Shown here piece after piece: positions 58,294 through 64,000 of a DNA stretch of 64,000 nucleotides. This DNA comes from an uncultured Eubacterium sp. (GTDB lineage Bacteria > Bacillota > Clostridia > Oscillospirales > Acutalibacteraceae), in the NCBI GenBank assembly GCA_900539325.1, contig UQCC01000004.1, forward strand, positions 62,001 through 126,000, in the 5' to 3' direction. Under the pieces are notes generated by a model, which was not told the origin of the DNA, made no database searches, and saw only the letters and a program-made list of their open reading frames with translations. The translations under genes and the position numbers were made by a program. How positions within the stretch are numbered: the first letter of the stretch is position 1; each line of letters starts with the position of its first letter.

Positions 58294-58827
58294 TTACATC
58301 TGAAAATTTTTGATGTAGCTGTCAATACATTCCTGAATGATGTTTACAGCTTCTTCTTTTGGCTTAACTTCTGTTACGGATGTGCTTTTGTCATGCTCAA
58401 GAGATTTGTACACTTCAAAGAAATGCTTAATTTCGTCAAATCTGTGGCTCGGAAGCTGGTCAATGTCCGTGTAACAGTTATAGTTAGGGTCGTTTATCGG
58501 AACGGCAATGATTTTTTCATCTCTTGCACCGCCGTCTTCCATAATCAAAACGCCGATTGGCTTGCATTCAACAATAGTCATAGGTCTGATTTGCTCACTG
58601 CAAAGCACAAGAACATCAAGAGGGTCGTTGTCGCTGGCGTAGGTTCTCGGAATAAATCCGTAGTTGGCAGGGTAGTGAGTTGATGTAAAAAGCACTCTGT
58701 CAAGTTTGAGCATACCTGTTTCTTTGTCAAGCTCGTACTTGTTTTTGCCGCCCTTAGAAATCTCAATTACAGCGTAGAATCTGTCTTTCTTAATACGCTT
58801 AGGAGATATATCGTGCCAAATGTTCAT
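58294..58827 (-). CDS. ppa: Inorganic pyrophosphatase, family I
   Basis: The 177-residue protein has the family I core: KNKYELDKETGMLKLDRVL near 29 (E-x-x-K), HYPANYGFIPRTYASDNDPL near 51 with the triad of Asp ligands in SDNDPLDVLVL, and ARDEKIIAVPINDPNY near 100. It hydrolyses PPi from biosynthesis. Coexistence with a PPi-dependent PFK (50303-51550) means that PPi either drives glycolysis or is wasted, so regulation would matter. AGGAGGCG precedes the ATG. It has a consensus promoter at 58857-58885. Confidence 0.95.
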   Translation of the reverse strand: MNIWHDISPKRIKKDRFYAVIEISKGGKNKYELDKETGMLKLDRVLFTSTHYPANYGFIPRTYASDNDPLDVLVLCSEQIRPMTIVECKPIGVLIMEDGGARDEKIIAVPINDPNYNCYTDIDQLPSHRFDEIKHFFEVYKSLEHDKSTSVTEVKPKEEAVNIIQECIDSYIKNFQM

Positions 58828-58856
58828 AAACGCGCCTCCTTAAATTGTCTTACAGT

Positions 58857-58885
58857 ATAATAACATTATCGGCACTGTTTGTCAA
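58857..58885 (-). promoter_or_regulatory. Promoter of ppa
   Basis: Minus strand: TTGACA (58885-58880), 17 bp, TATTAT (58862-58857). Confidence 0.7.
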
Positions 58886-58893
58886 TTTTAAAT

Positions 58894-58922
58894 TTGCTTT
58901 TTTTTCTTTTCGGTGCTATTAT
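58894..58922 (+). promoter_or_regulatory. Promoter of hisH-hisF
   Basis: TTGCTT (58894-58899), 17 bp ending TGC, TATTAT (58917-58922); extended -10. Confidence 0.6.
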
Positions 58923-58951
58923 ATAACATATTAAATATATAGGAGAACATT

Positions 58952-59563
58952 ATGGTTGCAATTATTGATTACGGTGCAGGCAATCTTCAAAGCGTAAAAA
59001 AGGCTTTGGATTTTATCGGCGCAGACAGTGTGATTACGGATAATAAAAATGAGATAAATGCGGCATCTCATATTATTCTTCCCGGTGTCGGCTCGTTCGC
59101 CGACGCTATGAATTGTATCAGAGAGCGTGACCTTGAAGATACAATCAAAAAAGCGGCTGACGGCTCAAAATATTTTCTCGGTATTTGCCTCGGCCTTCAG
59201 CTTCTTTTTGAGTCAAGCGAGGAATCACCGGGCGTTGACGGCTTGGGTATATTCAAAGGTAACATTGTTACAATTCCCAAAGATAACGGACTCAAGGTTC
59301 CGCATATCGGCTGGAACAGCGTAAAGCTGACTCAAACAAACGGTATATTTGACGGTATAAAGGATAACAGCTATTTCTATTTTGTACATTCTTATTATCT
59401 TAAAAATGCCGAAAACGATATAGTTGCAGGTACAACGCAGTACGGTGTGCCTATTCAGTGTGCGTTGCAAAAGGGCAGAGTTGCCGCAACTCAGTTCCAT
59501 CCCGAAAAAAGCAGCGAGGTCGGACTCGCTCTTCTTCGCAATTTTGTAAACAGGGAGGACTGA
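58952..59563 (+). CDS. hisH: Imidazole glycerol phosphate synthase, glutamine amidotransferase subunit
   Basis: HisH (203 residues) releases ammonia from glutamine for HisF. IIDYGAGNLQSVKKALDFI at the start, LPGVGSFADAMNCI near 46, the nucleophile elbow FLGICLGLQLLFE near 73 and the C-terminal His/Glu pair in TQFHPEKSSEVGL near 183 are all present. Length is usual. It is followed after two bases by hisF, which forms the heterodimer. AGGAG precedes the ATG. Confidence 0.96.
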   Translation: MVAIIDYGAGNLQSVKKALDFIGADSVITDNKNEINAASHIILPGVGSFADAMNCIRERDLEDTIKKAADGSKYFLGICLGLQLLFESSEESPGVDGLGIFKGNIVTIPKDNGLKVPHIGWNSVKLTQTNGIFDGIKDNSYFYFVHSYYLKNAENDIVAGTTQYGVPIQCALQKGRVAATQFHPEKSSEVGLALLRNFVNRED

Positions 59564-59565
59564 AT

Positions 59566-60324
59566 ATGTACGCAAAGAGAATAATTCCGTGCTTGGATGT
59601 TAAAAATGGTAGAGTGGTAAAAGGTGTTTCTTTTGTTGATTTGCGTGACGCAGGCGATCCTGTGGAATGTGCGGCGGCTTATGATAAGCAGGGAGCGGAT
59701 GAACTTGTGCTCCTTGATATAACCGCAACTCACGAGGGCAGAAGCACTATGATTGATATTGTGTCAAGGGTTGCAAACACCGTGTTTATTCCGTTTACAG
59801 TCGGCGGCGGTATAAAAACCGTTGACGATTTTAAAGAACTTTTGCGTGCTGGTGCGGATAAAATTTCTGTTAACTCGGCGGCGGTTCGCAATCCCGATTT
59901 GATTAATGAGGCTGCATATAAGTTCGGCTCACAATGTGTTGTTGTTGCCATTGACGCAAAGCGTAAATCAGACGGCGGCTGGGAGGTTTACCTCAACGGC
60001 GGAAGAATTCCTACGGGTATTGACGCTGTTGAATGGGCTGTTGAAGCCGAAAAACGAGGCGCAGGCGAAATACTTTTGACCTCTATGGATTGCGACGGTC
60101 AAAAAACCGGATATGATATTGAACTTACCCGTGCGGTGTCGGAGAGGGTTGGTATTCCCGTTATTGCTTCGGGCGGTGCAGGCAAGGCAGAACATTTTGT
60201 GGATGCTTTTGTTGACGGCAAGGCAGATGCGGTTCTTGCGGCAAGCCTTTTCCATTTTAATGAGCTTCCTATTCCTGTGCTCAAAGAGTATCTTGCAAAA
60301 AATAATGTAAGCGTAAGAAGATGA
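59566..60324 (+). CDS. hisF: Imidazole glycerol phosphate synthase, cyclase subunit
   Basis: HisF (252 residues) is the TIM-barrel partner of HisH, forming imidazole glycerol phosphate and AICAR. KRIIPCLDVKNGRVVKGVSF near residue 4 holds catalytic Asp11, VVVAIDAKR near 127 the second Asp, and phosphate loops are in TVGGGIKTVDDF near 78 and VIASGGAGKAEHF near 200. GGGAGG precedes ATG 59566; a longer open frame upstream overlaps hisH and is rejected. The other his genes, apart from hisC at 21-22 kb, are outside the window. Confidence 0.97.
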   Translation: MYAKRIIPCLDVKNGRVVKGVSFVDLRDAGDPVECAAAYDKQGADELVLLDITATHEGRSTMIDIVSRVANTVFIPFTVGGGIKTVDDFKELLRAGADKISVNSAAVRNPDLINEAAYKFGSQCVVVAIDAKRKSDGGWEVYLNGGRIPTGIDAVEWAVEAEKRGAGEILLTSMDCDGQKTGYDIELTRAVSERVGIPVIASGGAGKAEHFVDAFVDGKADAVLAASLFHFNELPIPVLKEYLAKNNVSVRR

Positions 60325-60328
60325 TAAT

Positions 60329-61687
60329 TTGACTAACAGTGAAAATGAGGCTGCCGATAAACAGTATAAAAAAATGACAAGGACACCGGTAAATAAACTG
60401 ATATTTATTTTGTCCGTGCCAACTGTTATCAGTATGCTCATTACAATGATATATAATATGGCAGACACCTATTTTGTGTCAAAAATCAGCGTTTCCGCTT
60501 CGGGTGCAACAGGTGTTGTTTTCAGTCTTATGGCTGTGTTTCAGGCGTTCGGCTTTATGTTCGGTCAAGGTGCCGGCTCAAATGTTTCACGGCGGCTCGG
60601 TGCCAAGGATGTTGAAACGGCAAGGCAGTTTTGTTCAACGGCATTCTTTTTGTCACTTGGCATAAGTGTTGTTATTGTGGTTTTGGGCTTGCTGTTTTTG
60701 GATAAGCTTATGACTTTTCTCGGCAGTACGGCAACTATTTTGCCTTATGCAAAACAATATGGACTTTATATCCTGATTGCAGGTCCCGCAATGTGTACAA
60801 GCTGTGTTATGAATAACATCTTGAGGTATGAAGGACTTGCCCGACTTGCTATGATTGGCTTGACTTCGGGCGGTATTCTCAATATTGCACTCGATCCTTT
60901 GTTTATTTTTGTCTTTAAGATGGGCATTTCCGGAGCAGGTCTTGCAACGGCTGTCAGCCAATATGTAAGTATGGCAATTTTGCTTTCGGCATTTGTATTT
61001 AAAAAATGTCAATGCCGCATTAATCCGAAAAATGTAAGGCTTAAAGGCAGATTTGTGTGGGAGATAGTCGCAACGGGTTTCCCGAGCTTTATGCGTAACG
61101 GACTCGGAAGCCTTTCAACAATGATTTTGAATGTTATGGCATCGCCTTACGGTGACGAATGTATAGCCGCAATGAGTATTTCAAATAGGTGCTCAATGCT
61201 GATTTTCAGCGTGTGCGTAGGTATCGGTCAGGGCTTCCAGCCTGTCAGTGCATTTAATTACGGAAGCAAGGACTTTGACCGTGTTCGCAAGGCAATCAAC
61301 TTTTTGTGGGTTTACGGTACAATCGCCGTAACTGTTTTGTCGGGCATTATGTTTGTTTTTGCACCTTGGGTTATCGGCAGATTCAGGAGCGAGGCGGAGG
61401 TTGTCGAAATCGGCTCAAAAGTTCTTCGCTATCTTTGTGTTTCGCTTGTATTTTTGCCTACTGCGTTAACGGCAAATATGACATTTCAAAGCATCGGCAA
61501 AAAGGGCAGAGCATTGTTCCTTGCCTGTTGTCAAAACGGACTTTTCTTTGTTCCGCTTGCACTTACATTGCCGAGATTTACAGGCATTACGGGCTTGGAA
61601 CTTTCACAGCCGACAGCATATATTTTGGCGGCAATAGTTTCCGTTCCGTTTTTGATTACTTTCAAAAAACATTTAAGAAATTATTAA
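60329..61687 (+). CDS. MATE-family efflux transporter
   Basis: A 452-residue protein with twelve membrane helices in two homologous halves. TPVNKLIFILSVPTVISMLI near 16 is the usual first helix, DTYFVSKISVSASGATGVVF near 47 the conserved D-x-x-F-V region, and the second half repeats it around GLGSLSTMILNVMASPYGDE near 255. MATE proteins export cationic drugs or metabolites by Na+ or H+ antiport. It starts at TTG 60329, four bases after the hisF stop, with a weak ribosome site; an ATG at 60374 is an alternative. Likely co-transcribed with hisHF, without an evident functional link. Confidence 0.9.
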   Translation: MTNSENEAADKQYKKMTRTPVNKLIFILSVPTVISMLITMIYNMADTYFVSKISVSASGATGVVFSLMAVFQAFGFMFGQGAGSNVSRRLGAKDVETARQFCSTAFFLSLGISVVIVVLGLLFLDKLMTFLGSTATILPYAKQYGLYILIAGPAMCTSCVMNNILRYEGLARLAMIGLTSGGILNIALDPLFIFVFKMGISGAGLATAVSQYVSMAILLSAFVFKKCQCRINPKNVRLKGRFVWEIVATGFPSFMRNGLGSLSTMILNVMASPYGDECIAAMSISNRCSMLIFSVCVGIGQGFQPVSAFNYGSKDFDRVRKAINFLWVYGTIAVTVLSGIMFVFAPWVIGRFRSEAEVVEIGSKVLRYLCVSLVFLPTALTANMTFQSIGKKGRALFLACCQNGLFFVPLALTLPRFTGITGLELSQPTAYILAAIVSVPFLITFKKHLRNY

Positions 61688-61698
61688 CATTTGATTTG

Positions 61699-61727
61699 TT
61701 GACTTTTATACACTTGTATGTTATATT
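61699..61727 (+). promoter_or_regulatory. Promoter of the riboswitch/P-type ATPase unit
   Basis: TTGACT (61699-61704), 17 bp, TATATT (61722-61727); start near 61734. Confidence 0.6.
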
Positions 61728-61730
61728 TAG

Positions 61731-61854
61731 GTCAAGACAGGGGAGTAATTCCACGGTTATCGTGAGTTAAGTCAACATCATGCCAAAATAGGCTGGCTTA
61801 ATTGTAAAGAATGAGACTTGTGCATAGTGTAATACTATGTATGGGTCTTTTTTT
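61731..61854 (+). ncRNA. yybP-ykoY (Mn2+) riboswitch with terminator
   Basis: The leader contains the conserved GGGGAGTA (61740-61747), a hairpin CACG / CGTG, then GTTAAG-TCAACAT (61766-61778) and GGCTTAATTGTAAAG, the pattern of yybP-ykoY aptamers, which bind Mn2+. The expression platform is a terminator: GACTTGTGCATAGT (61815-61828) pairs along its length with ACTATGTATGGGTC (61834-61847), allowing G-T pairs, followed by T7. CAAG at 61733-61736 can pair with CTTG (61817-61820) of the terminator's left arm as aptamer stem P1, so Mn2+ binding would prevent termination and switch the ATPase on. Confidence 0.85.
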
Positions 61855-61914
61855 ATATAAATATGTAAGGCATAGAACTTGCATTGCAGTATATTCTGAC
61901 GGAAGGGGTATTGT

Positions 61915-64000
61915 ATGAAAGAATATTTAAAAACGAAAGATGATGTTTTAGCCGAAGTTAAGTCCGGACAAAGCGGCCTTTCTTCTGCCGAAGCGTCAAC
62001 AAGACTCGAACAAAACGGCAAAAACAAGCTTGCCGAGGGCAAGAAAGACAGTCTTATAAAACGCTTTTTGTCACAGCTTGCCGACCCTATGATCATCATT
62101 TTGATTGTTGCTGCCGTTATCAGTGCGGTTACCGCAACGGTAGGCGGTGAGGGCGAAGGCTATGCCGATGTAATCATCATTATGGTGGTTGTAATCATCA
62201 ATGCGGTTTTGGGTGTTTATCAGGAAAGTAAGGCGGAAAAAGCGATTGAAGCCTTGCAGGAAATAGCTGCCGCCACCTCAAAGGTTATTCGTGACGGTAA
62301 AATCTTTACCGTTAAAAGCGAAGATATCGCTGTTGGTGATATTGTAGTGCTTGAAGCGGGCGACAGCGTTCCTGCCGATTGCCGAATTATCGAATGTGCT
62401 TCTATGAAAATTGAGGAATCCGCACTTACAGGCGAATCGGTACCCGTTACAAAAACAGCAGAGCCTATTGACCCGCTTGGTTCTGACGATGTTCCGCTCG
62501 GCGACAGAAAAAATATGTGCTATATGGGTTCGTCCGTTGCATACGGCAGAGGTAAAGCCGTTGTTGTTGCAACGGGTATGGACACCGAAATGGGCAAAAT
62601 TGCCGACGCTCTCACGCAGGCAAAGGATGAGGAAACACCTCTTCAAATCAAACTTAATCAGCTTTCAAAAATTTTGTCCTTTATTGTTTTGGGCATATGC
62701 GTGTTTATTTTTGCGTTTGATATTATTCGTGCGCTTGTTGTCGGTGACGCTGTTACATTGTCGTCAACACTTTCGTTCTTTATGGTTGCCGTGTCGCTTG
62801 CCGTTGCCGCAATTCCCGAAGGTCTTGCCGCAGTTGTAACAATCGTTTTGTCAATCGGAGTTACAAAGATGTCAAAGCGTAACGCTGTTATCCGTAAACT
62901 TACGGCTGTTGAAACTCTTGGATGTACACAGATTATTTGCTCGGATAAAACAGGTACTCTCACTCAAAACAAAATGACCGTTGTTGACCATAAGGGTACA
63001 GATGAAAAACTTCTTGCAACGGCTATGGCTCTTTGCTGTGATGCCGAACTTCAGGATGACGGCACGGTTAAGGGTGAGCCTACCGAAGCCGCACTTGTTG
63101 CATATGCCGATAAACTCGGCTTGAAGAAAAATGAACTTGAAGATTCTTTCCCAAGAGTGGGTGAAGCTCCGTTTGATTCAGGCAGAAAGATGATGTCAAC
63201 AATCCACAAAACACAAAACGGTTTTGTTCAGTATACAAAAGGTGCTCCGGATATTGTTCTTTCACTTTGCACAAGTGCTTATGTAGAAGGTAAAAAAGTG
63301 CCTATGACAGACGAAATTCGTCAGGCTATTTCTGCATCTAATAAAGAAATGGCGGATAAGGCTCTCCGTGTTCTTTGTGCGGCTATGAGAACTTACAGCG
63401 AACAGCCGTCAAATGAGCCTGATGAACTTGAACAAGACCTTTGCTACATCGGTCTTACCGGTATGATTGACCCTGTTCGTCCTGAGGTTGTGGACGCAAT
63501 CAAGGAATGTAAGAGTGCCGGAATTCGCCCGATTATGATTACAGGCGATCACAAAGATACAGCCGTTGCCATTGCAAAACAGCTTGGTATTATCGGTGCA
63601 AATCAAAAGGCTGTCACAGGTATGGAACTCAATTCTATGTCTGATGAAGAACTTGATGAGCATATCGAGGAATATTCGGTTTATGCCCGTGTTCAGCCTG
63701 AGCATAAGGTTCGTATTGTTCAAGCTTGGAAAAAGCGTGGAAAGATTACCGCAATGACCGGTGACGGTGTAAACGATGCTCCGTCAATCAAAAATGCCGA
63801 TATCGGCGTTGGTATGGGTATTACAGGCACCGATGTAACAAAGAATGTTGCCGATATGGTGCTTGCAGACGATAATTTTGCAACCATAGTTTCAGCTGTT
63901 GAAGAGGGCAGAAGAATTTATGATAATATTCGTAATTCTATTCAGTTCTTGCTTTCGTCAAATCTTTCTGAGGTTCTTTCAATATTCTTTGCAACACTTT
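61915..64000 (+). CDS. P-type cation-transporting ATPase (PMCA/LMCA-like; Ca2+ or Mn2+), 3' end outside window
   Basis: The frame is open from ATG 61915 (GGAAGGGG upstream) to the right edge, 695 residues of an expected 850-900. Visible: N-terminal cation-ATPase domain (VKSGQSGLSSAEASTRLEQ), helices 1-2, actuator loop ALTGESVPV near 178, helix 4 with VAAIPEGLAAVVT near 300 (the PEGL ion-binding motif of Ca2+-type pumps), phosphorylation site CSDKTGTLTQNKM near 342, ATP-binding KGAPDIV near 440 and hinge TGDGVNDAPS near 617. Motifs place it with type II Ca2+ pumps (LMCA1, YloB, SERCA). The manganese riboswitch ahead of it argues for Mn2+ export, perhaps beside Ca2+. Confidence 0.93.
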   Translation, partial: MKEYLKTKDDVLAEVKSGQSGLSSAEASTRLEQNGKNKLAEGKKDSLIKRFLSQLADPMIIILIVAAVISAVTATVGGEGEGYADVIIIMVVVIINAVLGVYQESKAEKAIEALQEIAAATSKVIRDGKIFTVKSEDIAVGDIVVLEAGDSVPADCRIIECASMKIEESALTGESVPVTKTAEPIDPLGSDDVPLGDRKNMCYMGSSVAYGRGKAVVVATGMDTEMGKIADALTQAKDEETPLQIKLNQLSKILSFIVLGICVFIFAFDIIRALVVGDAVTLSSTLSFFMVAVSLAVAAIPEGLAAVVTIVLSIGVTKMSKRNAVIRKLTAVETLGCTQIICSDKTGTLTQNKMTVVDHKGTDEKLLATAMALCCDAELQDDGTVKGEPTEAALVAYADKLGLKKNELEDSFPRVGEAPFDSGRKMMSTIHKTQNGFVQYTKGAPDIVLSLCTSAYVEGKKVPMTDEIRQAISASNKEMADKALRVLCAAMRTYSEQPSNEPDELEQDLCYIGLTGMIDPVRPEVVDAIKECKSAGIRPIMITGDHKDTAVAIAKQLGIIGANQKAVTGMELNSMSDEELDEHIEEYSVYARVQPEHKVRIVQAWKKRGKITAMTGDGVNDAPSIKNADIGVGMGITGTDVTKNVADMVLADDNFATIVSAVEEGRRIYDNIRNSIQFLLSSNLSEVLSIFFATL

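Noticed and set aside
1..64000. CRISPR array, insertion sequence, prophage or plasmid origin
   Set aside because: I saw no regularly spaced repeats, transposase, integrase, phage structural or replication-initiation gene anywhere in the window.

Overview
The window is chromosomal DNA from a low-GC, anaerobic, probably gut-dwelling endospore-forming member of the Clostridia, most likely Oscillospiraceae/Ruminococcaceae. The evidence is the AT-rich composition, strong AGGAGG ribosome sites, frequent TTG and GTG starts, a clostridial 2[4Fe-4S] ferredoxin, a gerA-type spore-germination operon, an acyl-CoA:acetate-type CoA-transferase and the Firmicutes order ylxM-ffh-rpsP-khpA-rimM-trmD. I cannot name the species. 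Most of the window is dense core genome; I see no prophage, insertion sequence, CRISPR array or rRNA.

Layout. 1-7.4 kb: the end of a probable solute-binding protein, a PHP phosphoesterase, comM, an acyltransferase, phosphoglucomutase, a 31-residue membrane peptide and purF. 7.5-12.5 kb: a five-gene operon behind its own promoter, made of two proteins with SCP2-like (lipid-carrier) folds that bracket a class III aminotransferase and a split transketolase. I do not recognise this as a characterised pathway and consider it the most interesting locus here. 12.5-17.4 kb: a membrane-anchored Xre regulator, a cysteine-rich 37-residue protein, a third SCP2 protein, an aminotransferase/TIM-barrel/EamA operon and nrdR. 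17.4-22.2 kb: a YoaK-type membrane protein, a metallophosphoesterase, a structured intergenic repeat, an ECF sigma factor with a probable membrane anti-sigma factor, and hisC. 22.2-28.2 kb: the SRP/ribosome-maturation operon, HPr, and rsmD-coaD with a coiled-coil protein. 28.2-34.5 kb: uvrC, an intracellular GH110-like beta-helix enzyme, a CoA-transferase and a stand-alone E2-type acyltransferase. 34.4-39.3 kb: DUF4363/DUF421 genes divergent from gerAA-gerAB-gerAC. 39.3-46 kb: citrate synthase, membrane proteins, holB, ricT, ferredoxin and an O-antigen-ligase-like protein. 46-53 kb: two PpiC-type foldases in tandem, a probable PPi-dependent phosphofructokinase and a two-subunit ThrE-type exporter. 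53-64 kb: beta-mannosidase, pyridoxal kinase, a candidate small RNA, an alpha/beta hydrolase, tRNA-Ser(CGA) with a duplicated 3' end, pyrophosphatase, hisH-hisF, a MATE transporter, and a P-type cation ATPase (running off the end) behind a yybP-ykoY manganese riboswitch.

Links between genes. Citrate synthase, ferredoxin, CoA-transferase and PPi-PFK describe a fermentative anaerobe; GH2 mannosidase and the GH110-like enzyme point to use of host or plant glycans after import. hisC and hisH-hisF lie about 37 kb apart, so histidine biosynthesis is scattered. Non-coding signals not captured by protein annotation include the riboswitch, the candidate sRNA with two CUCCC loops, mutually exclusive hairpins ahead of ylxM, palindromes ahead of the ECF sigma gene, and a duplicated tRNA-Ser 3' end enclosing a short palindromic element.
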